From the NCBI GenBank assembly GCA_027943335.1, contig BSBK01007746.1, positions 171,988-235,987 of the forward strand: 64,000 nt of DNA, read 5' to 3'. Positions 24,250 to 33,915 of this stretch are shown here, one piece after another; positions within the stretch are counted from its first letter, which is position 1; each line of letters opens with the position of its first letter. The translations under genes and the position numbers were made by a program. The DNA comes from Chamaecyparis obtusa (Eukaryota; Streptophyta; Pinopsida; Cupressales; Cupressaceae). The notes beneath the pieces are model-generated. The model did not search any database. It was given only the letters and a program-made list of their open reading frames with translations, and was not told the origin of the DNA.

Positions 24250-24765
24250 GTGGCCTTTTTGGATATGGCATGCTAAAAGCACTACAACTGCAACATGTTG
24301 AAAATGAAACACTTATGGTTGTCTTCTTAAAAATATGTAGTTAAATCAAGGAACTTTGCTTCTACACCAACACCATTGAACTTGGTGGAAATGTATAAGT
24401 GTGGAGTTTATAAGTACTTAACTATAAGGTTGTTATGTTTGGGAAATCAGTGTGAAGTGTTTGGGAAATTAGTGTCAATATTCAATAATGCTTAATGTTG
24501 TGTCCATGGTATGTTCCTTTTGTTGTGGAGAAAATTCCACATCATTTTGTAAGACAACATTGAGAATAAATTCAATAAATATGGTGTTTCTAGTCAAGTT
24601 AGTTTTATACTACTGTGTTAAGCGTTTTGCAAGAATAAAATATAAGAAATAATTATAGTGAATATTCTATTATTTCTATTTGGAAACATTGAATGTTAAA
24701 ATATATATTTAAAAAAATATTAAAAATAAATTATTTATTTTTCAATACATTTGTTCATATTATCT

Positions 24766-25044
24766 CTAGAGAGACAATAGTTGAGACTTATAAATATATT
24801 GTCTTTCTACATACAATAGTTACAACTAAAGAATTATTGTCTCTAGGGAGACAAAAGTGAAATTGTCTCTAAAGAGACAAAAAATACTTTGATTTTATAT
24901 TGTCTTTAAGAGACAATAATTAAAGACACATGATTAAAGACAATATTAAAGACAATAGACAACTTTTTTTCTCTCTCAAATTTAGACAATTAGCTCAACA
25001 ATTATCTCAATAATTGTCTTTAACCCACCCTCTATGTAGTAGTG
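24766..25044. repeat. CACTA right sub-terminal repeat region and terminal inverted repeat
   Basis: The last 280 bp hold many copies of GAGACAA or TTGTCTC in both orientations, several arranged as palindromes such as TTGTCTCTAAAGAGACAA near 24860. The end, read on the minus strand from 25044, is CACTACTACATAGAGGG. En/Spm-type transposase cofactors bind short motifs of this kind clustered near the ends. The presumed 3-bp target duplication would start with CCT at 25045; its partner is unknown. Confidence 0.7.
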
Positions 25045-25077
25045 CCTCAACCTTGACTTCTCTATGTTTTAGAGAAA

Positions 25078-25289
25078 ATGAAGAAGGTGAATAATTGTTT
25101 CTTGCATTGGGTGGCTTCCACTGGAAAATATAAATTGGGAGGCAAGAGTAGTGTTTGTATTAGCATGTCTTTTGCTACTCTGCACCATCCTTGTTACGGT
25201 AGATAAAATTCCTGTGTGTTGCAGCCATTGTTGACTGCATAGAATTTATTAAACTTTCATCTTCCCAAAGGGAAATTAGTTATAGTTGA
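25078..25289 (+). pseudogene. Diverged relative of the small host gene at 37161
   Basis: An ATG in the context GAGAAAATGAAG and a C-terminal coding end AIVDCIEFIKLSSS closely parallel the start (GAGAAAATGAAG) and the AIADCIDFIKRSSS end of the ORF at 37161-37538. The middle is unlike it, with a TAA near 25203 and a possible splice acceptor (TTGCAG) just before the conserved end, so it is either a two-exon gene or, more likely, a relic. The CACTA right end lies only 33 bp upstream, so the transposon inserted in its 5' flank. Function unknown. Confidence 0.45.
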
Positions 25290-26297
25290 AATGTATATTG
25301 ATGATAGGAAAATTTTGATTGATAGAGTGAAAACTCTGACTTGTATTTTCCATTCCTTGGAGAAATCATCTTAACTTCAATCAGACAAAAAAGTGGCTTG
25401 TGTAGTAGACAAAGTTATTATTTTTTGAACTCTACACTAACTATTGTATACTAAGTAATTATTAAATATATATGTATTATAAAATCTCTTAAAAACATCA
25501 ATATGAACTTCAAAGGAAATGCATGTGTGTTGAAGTCTAGTGCACATTTAAAAAATTCTTTTGCTACCTTTAACCTAGAATTCCAATCATTGGATATCGG
25601 GGATATGGAAACAACAACTTGTAAAATTTGAAGCCGTATTGATTTTGAATAATTGATGTGGATTGTACCGTTGCACCGCATTACCTAGTTATAATTATAG
25701 TATTTCTTTGAAGGGAATAACACTACATTTAGTGTGCCATGACTGTTATAAACTTTTTATATTTAGGCCATGTTTTTGTTGTGTCACTCGAGACAAGAAG
25801 ACCAATCTAGCCTTAACGAAAATAGAGAATCCTTACTTTTGAATTCATTGCATTGGCAGAGGCAGAGGAATCAAAACGCTTCTTCCTTTGCAGCTTCTAA
25901 AGCTAGAATATGTTTTGGAATCAAAATTTGTATCATATCTTTGTCAATGAATAAAATTAAAGTGGATAGTAATAACATATCATGGGTCGTGGCTCCTTTC
26001 TTGGCACCTTTTTATAAACACTAGACTATATTTTGTATGAATCCTTCACAACTCTATATTGGCATTTTCCCCTCTTAAGCTTAGATGACAAATATTCACT
26101 ATCGAGAAGAAGAGCTATGGTTTCTCCAATCTGAAGGATAAATCACAACCTACCTTCAAATAATGATTTGGACTAGACTTATGTGCTACTTTTCCTCTAC
26201 GTTTCTTTTGATTCTTATAATTTTTTTGGTTTTAACTAATTCTGAAAGAATGTAAACCATTATGAGAAATCTTATAAAAATAATTAACTAATCATAT
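25290..26297. other. AT-rich interval without recognisable genes
   Basis: Short frames at 25451-25681 and 25770-26024 have no recognisable domain and look like chance. I see no repeat or RNA gene. Confidence 0.3.
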
Positions 26298-29075
26298 TGT
26301 TATACACTAAGTTTGCACCCTTGTTTGAAGCTCTCGTAGTCTTGATAACCTAGTATAACATGGGAATCATCTCCAGGTTATGGGACCTATGCTAACTGAG
26401 ATGAGACCTCCAGGTTCTAGGTTGGTTCCTCTTGGATAATCACCCTAATTTGCTTCTTGACATGAAAAGTAAAACTTTGAGGGAAAGGGATAGAAGGAAT
26501 GCTTGGAAAGGGAAAACACTTGAAAGCAAACTACCTACCAGGTGATACACTGAAATTAGGGTTTGGATCTCAGTATAGAGGAATGGAATCAATGAAAGGC
26601 TTAGGTCTAATAGGTCTCAACTTACTAAATAGGCTTTGCATAAGTGTTTCATAGGAGGGCCTAAACATAAGACACAACTTATGACCTGCAAGCAGACATT
26701 CTCTTTTGCAACTCGGTGTAGGATTGAGACAAGACTGTTAGGGGGCTGAAGTATACCCACAAAAACATCCAAATCAGATCAAACATAATAACACACAAAA
26801 TTACAGAAAGCAAGAGGGATCAGGAACCCTAAGATATCACTGAAAACATCATATACTTCAATCCAATAAGAGATAGTTCAAACAAGGAAGCATAGGGACA
26901 TGAAGAATTGTCACAAAATACCTTTGCAATATTTGAATTATCAATGAAAGATTATAGAATGTGGAAAATTAGAGGGCGGGAAGAAATGCCATGGATAACT
27001 TTCCAAGAAAGAGATTTTCTTCTTTACAAAATGTGAACTCTGAGCACTAAGGCTCCAAAAATACAATATATACATACTCAACTGCACACAGGCAGGAGTC
27101 AAAAAGACCTAACTAGGGTTACATAGTTTTTACAATAGAATAACCAAACCCTAAAGGTACTAATGACCTATCACCAAATTCTAAGAATATCAGCAATCGG
27201 ATCAAATCTTCCTTTACGCATTGATCCTTCTGAACCAAAATCACCTGCAGACACAACAACCTTGACCTATCTACCCACTTGCAACTCCACTAAGCCATGA
27301 AGGCTCACAAATCTAATCATAATTCCCTAGATAATAGTACCATTCAGAAGGTGGCGCCAACTCTCTCTAGTGTCTCCTAGCGTGAAAACATGGCACAGTA
27401 CCCTACAACGCCGGCCAACAGTCAAATCCATCACCCTCTCAACCATAATCATCTTGAAAATTTAATTCCTGATCTAACCGACGTCGTGCATGGCTAAAAG
27501 AACGCAAAACCTTCCTAGGAAATTTGAATTTAAATGTTAACGGCTAGCCTAGTCATTTTAAAACATGACCTTTGATACCCTTTGTTTCTCGACAGATGAA
27601 CGACCTAGATTACTCTTAAAAACAACTTTAAACCCTTCTGACAAGTCAAAACCACCATGGAAGTCGACGACCAACAAGAAATAAGAAAATTGACATGTCA
27701 GCACATTTGGACCCACCTCGAGCCCCTTCTTCCTTTAAGTCATTCGACGACCACGCGACTGAAGACCCCTTTTTTCATTCGTGAAATCCATCTCTTTACC
27801 CTGGTCTGGTTAAGCGATTCAGTGAAAAAGGCATTTCACTGACCCTTGGTTAAATCAAGAAAACACAAGAAACCCCTTTAGTCATTGATTCGCAAAGTCT
27901 TTAACTAACCCTGGGCCTAGGCTGCCACATGTCACCTTTTTATTTGTTCTGACCACTCCATCAGCAACCACCTCGGCAACCTTTCTAACAATGAACCCAC
28001 TGCAAACAGATTCCAATCTAACGGTGGGTGCATGATCTCATGGCCGCCAAATATTTCTTCGGATAATACACCCGCCATAGATTTGCATTAAGCCATGACC
28101 CCACTGACACATCAGTCCACCTGGAAGTCCTCATCAGCATGTGGCAACCAATCACACTCAAGCACATTAGCGAACAAGGACCCACAGATGAACCCCTAAC
28201 AAAAAGCAAGATCGACAATTGTCGCATGATCACAAGCCTCTGACTGACCCTATGAGATTTGACAACCATCGTAGATCTTCCTTTTTTGACACATCCATAG
28301 ACCCTCTGACATGGTCCCACTGACGCATCCTTGTTTTCGCCTGGGAGCCAATAGAGAATAAGCATGTCACCAGAAAAGGACCCACCTCAAGAGCTCAAAG
28401 ATAAAGCAGGATCAACGGTTGTTGCATGATTGCAAGTGTCAAAAAAACTCCTTGCGGACATGCGACAGCCATTAGATCAACATCGACTAACAACCGTCAG
28501 GCCCGCATTTGTATTCTTTACAAATCATCAGCTCTCGACCAATTAGGAGCTTCCACATAGGACGACGTGGCATCAGACCCACTGACACACTGTAGTGCTT
28601 CGTTGAAAGGGAATTGATGGTCGGTGCATGATTTGATGCTCTGACACAAACCTTTCAGATCATCAGATAGCTATTAGATTTCATCGATTGGGACCCCGCA
28701 TAAAAAGACCACCAGACCAAGACTGCCAACCGAAACAGTAATTGCTCACCAAATCGCAAAGTGTTAAGGAGGTAACCACTGAGAATCAAAGATTTGGCAA
28801 CTGAAGGATTTAAAATGTGCACATGCTAAAAGGGAATTATAAGTGGCCGATAAAGTAACTGCAAAATAGAACAGAGCTCTAGGGGTTTAGACACAATGAC
28901 TAGCTTTATGAATTTTTAAGGGTTTTTTTGCACCTAGCCAGAGACCTAGAAATAGTTGCAGAGACCAGGGGAAAATAGATAAAGCCATGAAATTTTGTAG
29001 AGTACTTGGTAGGGTTAAAACAGGGACCTGAGGATAAATATTTTCCAAATTTGCATGCATATGAAAATTAGGGTA
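26298..29075 (-). repeat. LTR or LTR fragment related to the 1.4-kb LTR (U5) and carrying U3 hairpins
   Basis: The left end, TGTTATACACTAAG at 26298, and the next 330 bp are the reverse complement of the final part of the LTR at 3020-4421, so this is an LTR in minus orientation. Farther right the similarity ends and the sequence becomes GC-richer with CATGATCGCAT-like words. One imperfect hairpin at 28420-28468 resembles those in the 2.7-kb LTRs. A TATATA-type box near 27065 on minus fits a promoter. The right end is uncertain; TAACA at 29075 is a guess and no target duplication was found. No coding sequence is supported here. Confidence 0.45.
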
Positions 29076-29262
29076 ACACGTACCAAGACTCTTGGTTCCC
29101 TATAAGCATTCACAAGTTTTAACTTTGTGGTAGCTTCATTTTAAGAATTTAATATTTGAAATAGAAATATATTATAGTGGTTAAATACAAAAGTTTTGTT
29201 AAGGGTGTCATGGCTTCTAACATTACATGAGGTAATATATCTATTATAAAGAGGTGTTAGGA

Positions 29263-29463
29263 TTAGGGAGCACTTGGGGGTGGGTGGCTGGGTGATTCAG
29301 GTGCAACAATATTCTTTAATTTTTTAAGTTGAAACCATCTCTTAATACTGAAAGTAAATGTAAGTAAACCAAACACAACACATAACAAAAACATCACAAC
29401 ACCATCATTTTTTTTCGAAGAATACCCAGTTAAGAGAAAAACTATGATAGGGATGATAATCAC
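29263..29463 (-). CDS. Short hydrophobic ORF, unrecognised
   Basis: A 66-codon frame with two hydrophobic stretches (IIIPIIVFLLTGY and VVMFLLCVVFGLLTFTF), then a basic segment and a Pro/Ser-rich end. It opens at GTG, not ATG, with stops just upstream, so if real it would be an exon. I cannot name a family; chance is quite possible in AT-rich DNA. Confidence 0.15.
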   Translation of the reverse strand: MIIIPIIVFLLTGYSSKKNDGVVMFLLCVVFGLLTFTFSIKRWFQLKKLKNIVAPESPSHPPPSAP

Positions 29464-29519
29464 AAATTTTTCACTACTATAGTAATAAGTGCCTGGTTAA
29501 ACACATAAGTACAAAAGAG

Positions 29520-30331
29520 GGGAATGGACTTGCATTTAAGCTTACATCCTAGAGATCATTGTTCAATAGTACAACCAAAATATATCAAGGCTTAAAACCA
29601 ATTACATAATCAAGAAATGGTCTTACGGTCCTATACCAAATTGACTCTTAGTATCAATAATGCCTATATAGTTCCAATGAAGCTCCAAACATAGATCTTC
29701 ACATCAACAGTCTCTTCTTACTACCTTGTCATGATATCATCATCTTTATCATTCTCAATTACTTTTTTATCCTTCACACTCCAAACTCGATCTTAAATAT
29801 AAGAACATAATCTCAAAACATAAATTCTGTCAGCCCAAATAAGAGTAATGAAACGTGTAGATGTACATCCATCAAAAAAGGAACAAAACATAAAATCAAA
29901 TCTTTCTAATTGAACCAAGTAACCTCTGATATTATCTCTATCTTTAAAAATCATTAGACCAATAAACAAAAATGATTTACTAGGTATACCAATTCAATTT
30001 TCTCTAAACTATCATGTTCTTCCAAAAACTGTCAACCTAATATTCCATAGTGAATATCTCTTGCATCTGATAAATTTAGGATCTACGATCACCATATTAG
30101 ACATAATAGTATGTTTACATTCATTTCTTACAATCTCATACACTAATACTCAAAATTCTATCTGAACCAAACTGATCTATCTAACTGGTCATTGTCTCCT
30201 TCCAATACTTAGACAAAGATAGGTAACAAATCCTCTGGTAAATTGACTTGTCTAAATCATGATCAAGAGTAATAATATTATTTTCCATCAATGACAACAT
30301 ACTATACATTAAGGATCAACGCTTTCCAACA
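29520..30331 (-). repeat. Probable LTR of a minus-strand Ty1/copia-like element (far end undefined)
   Basis: On the minus strand the sequence CAAATGGGGAGAT (a polypurine tract, 30332-30345) is followed by TGTTGGAAAGCG starting at 30331, a typical start of a copia-type 3' LTR. Another purine stretch, CAAAGGGGGAGAG, lies about 140 bp upstream of it, which is also usual for copia 3' regions. The LTR's other end could not be fixed, so the left coordinate is approximate. Confidence 0.4.
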
Positions 30332-30532
30332 ATCTCCCCATTTGGCATTGGTGGTAACACTTAGGAAAACTAGCTAAGTGTCCATTCCAAAATACCAAGT
30401 TCAAAACTATTAAAAAAATAATAGTTTCCCCTTTGGTGTGCATCACTCCTATACATTTTTCATTGAAGCTCTCCCCCTTTGACATCAATGGAAAAGTCAG
30501 GGTACAAAAACAAAAAATATTCTACCAAAATT

Positions 30533-30997
30533 CTATAGATGTCTTATATATAACCTCCATACATACAAGTATTTAAAAATATCTAAGAAACTTGTTCTCA
30601 GATCCACTAAATCAACATCCCAAGATTTCTTCATTCTCTCCAAAAAAATAATGTGTCCACATAGAACATAGGCTACATTCTCTACTTTGGGAAGACTTGC
30701 AGGGTTTAATAGATCATATGCTTTCTCTTCCTCCGTAAGAGCTCTCTGAAGAATATCTAACCTAGGAACAATGAGGTCTCTCAAGTCATTATGTTTTCCA
30801 ATTAGTCTTCTAGTTCTCTCATCTTCCAGTCTCTTTATTTGATCATTCATCTTTACTATCTCTGTCATATATGCTAATTCAAATCCTTTTAATGAATCAA
30901 AAGTCTTTTCCTTGATCAATAATTTTTCTTTGGTTTTCTTTAGGATCTTATTGTCAATTTTCACAACTTCCAAGGCCTCGTTTGGCCTCATATACAC
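30533..30997 (-). CDS. Coiled-coil ORF upstream of a copia-type 3' end
   Basis: A 154-codon frame, mostly charged and helical (LKKTKEKLLIKEKTFDSL, MNDQIKRLEDERTRRL), with no domain I recognise. It lies just upstream of the CAAAGGGGGAGAG stretch and LTR start on the same strand, so it is probably the 3'-terminal ORF of a LTR element, comparable in position to the extra ORFs some plant copia elements carry after pol. No pol sequence is visible beside it. It could also be a truncated gag-like or captured sequence. Confidence 0.35.
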   Translation of the reverse strand: MYMRPNEALEVVKIDNKILKKTKEKLLIKEKTFDSLKGFELAYMTEIVKMNDQIKRLEDERTRRLIGKHNDLRDLIVPRLDILQRALTEEEKAYDLLNPASLPKVENVAYVLCGHIIFLERMKKSWDVDLVDLRTSFLDIFKYLYVWRLYIRHL

Positions 30998-31176
30998 TCC
31001 GTTTTAGGTCTTTTTTTTTTGAAAGTGCATAATTTTTTTTTCCAAATATGGTATCGCTTTTCAGTGACTGTGATATGAAATTTTACTTTCAAAATTTGAC
31101 TTAGTTTTGCAGTTGTAATGCATAAGCCTTAGTTTGGTCTTTTGCATAGTAATCTAAGTTTATCATTGATGTAATC

Positions 31177-31611
31177 ATGAAATATGGAAAACATTCTGCT
31201 ACAATAACTTTGACTAGGGATATGTATGAGTCATGGGAAAATGGAATCATCACACATTGTAGATGGCTTAATCTTTTTCCTCATCTTTATGGACTTATAC
31301 CTCAGCCAAAGAGAAAGTGGAATAAAATAGTTTGGGAAGATAAAAATAGTCATATTAGAGGAGCGATTTTTTTGACTCTTAGTTCATATGTACACCATAC
31401 ATTCTATTCTAAAATCAATGGTATTTATTCCCTACACATAGTTTGTACCATTATTTGGGACCATTTTGGAGATCTACATGTACCTCCATTCTTAGATGAT
31501 CCTATTGTAGATTGTCTCCTTCCACTTGATGATGTAGATAACTTTCTCTATGATGATGATACATTAGATGAGATTGAATATAATGGATATATAGAGAATA
31601 GGATGATCTAG
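31177..31611 (+). CDS. Unrecognised 144-codon ORF, possibly gag-like
   Basis: The frame starts at ATG and encodes a Trp- and aromatic-rich protein (MYESWENGIITHCRWLNLF, IIWDHFGDLHVPP) with an acidic C-terminus. I do not recognise it. Its position, upstream of a non-coding tail, polypurine tract and LTR on the same strand (33490 onwards), suggests a gag-like or family-specific protein of a non-autonomous LTR element. No zinc knuckle, protease or polymerase is present. It is the longest intact non-transposon-shadow frame in 30-34 kb. Confidence 0.3.
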   Translation: MKYGKHSATITLTRDMYESWENGIITHCRWLNLFPHLYGLIPQPKRKWNKIVWEDKNSHIRGAIFLTLSSYVHHTFYSKINGIYSLHIVCTIIWDHFGDLHVPPFLDDPIVDCLLPLDDVDNFLYDDDTLDEIEYNGYIENRMI

Positions 31612-31860
31612 TGACTCCACTTGTAGCTCCTACTTCTCCAGTTGAGATTAAATATTCATCTCTTGTTTGTGATTCTAGTGAGTCATTATAGGAGATATCC
31701 ATTTGTATTCCTGATTGGGATTCCTCCTTTCCATATATTGGTTTGTTGTTTGTGGAGTCTTATATTTAAGATTTTGGAGACATACTTGAGGGGTTTTCTC
31801 TTCTCTTTGATGAAAATTTTATCACAGTTGGAGTTAAAGATACTTCTTCACCTTATTTGA

Positions 31861-32850
31861 GGGTGACCCCACAATAGTGGGTTACACTTTTTTAGACATG
31901 CTAGTTTTTGCTGAAATAACACATTTTTAATAAAATATGATTATTTAAGCCTTGAGAGGTTCCATTTGAAGAAATTAATTACAAATGGTTAGCTCAAAGC
32001 ATCTTATATATGAATAACATTGATATAACATTCATACTCCTCATTCATACCTGTAATGGAATCTCCTTCGCACCTATTAAAATGCTGACAAAAAATCACT
32101 TTGACTTTATCTTTTAGGAGATCAAATAAATCCATTTGCCAAACCTATCTATGTAGTAAGGTAATACTAATAAAAATATTTCCAATGATTATAATGTTAA
32201 TATATATTAATTTTATTATCACTTTGTATTTTTAGTTTGACTAAACATAGATATTTCATCGTATGTCTACCTCTATGTTTGATGCTTATGGAAAAATAGT
32301 AAATAAGAGAAAAAAATTCTAAAAAAATCTATGCCCTAGGTTTTTAAGTTATCTTTATATCAAAAAAATTAAAAATGAAATTGGACAAATACACGAAAAG
32401 TTATAAGCTATGTAGTCAAGGTATGTCAAAATTATGGTTTAGCCAACTTCAAACGTTAATAAACTATGAAATAATCATGATAATGTCATCAAAACAATTG
32501 CATGCCCCATATGGATTCTACAAAACTAATTTTGAAAGAATCACATTGACATCTATTTTAGAAAAAAAGTTATGCTCTATGAAAATAATGCAACTCTTTA
32601 AAAATGATGTTTTCAGCAACATACTAGTTTTTGTGGGAGAAAGAAAAATTCATTCAAATAAATTCAAAAATAAAAATAAAAAATATATTTAGAATCTAGA
32701 CAGAAAATCCTAAAAGACTCTAATTTACTTCATCTTTTGATTTCAAATGGTTTAACGACAATATACATCCGAATCTAATTTTTTTTTCAAAATGTAGAGT
32801 TCAGTGTCCGTTCAGGGAAAAAAGTGTAACCCACTATTGTGGGTTCACCC
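31861..32850. mobile_element. 990-bp non-autonomous TIR element
   Basis: The ends are near-perfect 33-bp inverted repeats (31861-31893 and 32818-32850) starting GGGTGA and ending in a T-run, with one mismatch at the seventh base or so. TTGA flanks both sides (31857-31860, 32851-32854) and is the probable target duplication. The interior is AT-rich; the 105-codon frame at 32375-32692 has no domain and low-complexity ends. Superfamily unassigned. It is inserted in the 3' tail of the LTR element that ends at about 33915. Confidence 0.75.
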
Positions 32851-32854
32851 TTGA

Positions 32855-33489
32855 ATATTTACATTCTTAATTCTTATCCTTCACTTGGTTTGTCACACTT
32901 CATGGTTCAATTTTATGATGTGATGGATTTCTTGAGCTTGGAAATGCCTATTTAGTCTTTAGAGATGCATATTTTGAGATCTTCCTCCTTTCATTTGGAT
33001 ATGGATTGGTTCATGGCATCATCATCATACTTCACTTAAATTCTACTTCCTAGTTCCTATCTAGAATTGGAAGCATTCCTACATTTAAGCTTGGTCTATC
33101 TTCTTCCCAAGGGGATAAATCTTGTTCGTAGGAATTGGACTTTATTTTTCCTTCACGCACTCACCATTTTTGGAGGAGATTGTTCATTATGTGGGGAATA
33201 TCATGTCTTCTAACTTTCTTCGTATGGAGGGATAATTGATTGTATATACATGATGTATGTAGTCCTTGGGGGGTCTCGATTCTTTCATCCATCGATGCAT
33301 CTTGTGTGTATTCATCTCTGTCTTTTTTAGGGGAGCTTTTTCCCATGAGGTTTTCTCCCTTTCTCCACTTTGTGAGAGATTTCATTGTATTGCATTGCAC
33401 TTTATATTGTACATGAGTACCTAAAATGGACTCGTAGTCAAGACCCATCTCGCATTGTAAGTTTAGGTGAATTCACCTAAGTTGCACTT
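32855..33489 (+). mobile_element. Non-coding 3' tail of a small LTR element
   Basis: Continues the sequence interrupted by the TIR element and leads to a polypurine tract. No ORF on the element's strand is supported; the 95-codon minus-strand frame is an antisense shadow. Confidence 0.4.
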
Positions 33490-33498
33490 AAGAGGGGG
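33490..33498 (+). other. Polypurine tract
   Basis: AAGAGGGGG immediately before the TGTTGG that opens the LTR at 33499. Confidence 0.6.
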
Positions 33499-33915
33499 TG
33501 TTGGTGTAATTAAATATTCAGTAACTACACTTTACTTAAGCTTACTTAGGATAATGTATTGCATAATAGTTTATATACGGGACACCTAGGAGTTTTCACC
33601 TATATTAAGCACGTGTTGTAGGAGAGTTCCACTTTAGGTGGTGATATTTATTATCTCATTCTACTCTATGTGTGAGATGCACCTTTAGTGCACATATCAC
33701 ATTATCATCCTCATCATAGTCTCTTATTGTCTTTTCTATATAAATAGGCCTGTTATGTACATTTTAATCATATCCATTATCAATAATATCATTCTTGCAT
33801 CTTAATGCAATTGTCTTTTCATTCTCTTGTGGAAGATATCTTTGTCTTTCATTTGATCCTGGGGGTGTTGCAGAGTCAACTAAAACTCTAAAAATAATCA
33901 TTACTATATTCTTAC
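33499..33915 (+). repeat. LTR (about 0.4 kb) of a Ty1/copia-like or non-autonomous element
   Basis: Starts TGTTGGTGTAATTAAATATT after the polypurine tract. A TATA box (TATATAAA, 33737-33744) is well placed. The right boundary is uncertain: CTTACA at about 33915 or GTTGCA at about 33872. The 5' LTR was not found to the left, so the element is either longer than it seems or rearranged. Confidence 0.5.

Larger units (their letters stand above)
7227..25044 (+). mobile_element. Degenerate CACTA (En/Spm) DNA transposon, left end not found
   Basis: The element is recognised by a TNP2-type transposase gene, a second gene with a plant En/Spm accessory domain, and a right terminus whose reverse complement begins CACTACTACATAGAGGG, preceded by clustered sub-terminal repeats. 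The start given is only the first recognisable coding base. At nearly 18 kb it is inflated by an LTR foldback (7697-11144), a TIR element (22562-23533) and a UDP-rhamnose synthase pseudogene (20641-21760). All coding parts carry stops or frameshifts, so it cannot move by itself. That everything up to 25044 is one element is inferred from gene order and strand. Confidence 0.65.

Noticed and set aside
28018..28365. 115-codon minus frame with Cys and Val repeats
   Set aside because: It lies in hairpin-bearing LTR sequence and has no recognisable domain.
29472..29491. CACTACTATAGTAATAAGTG as a left CACTA terminus
   Set aside because: It matches the right end only in the first eight bases, lies outside the element on its far side, and lacks sub-terminal motifs.
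32375..32692. 105-codon frame inside the 990-bp TIR element as a transposase
   Set aside because: No catalytic motif, ends in a low-complexity Lys/Asn run, and far too short.
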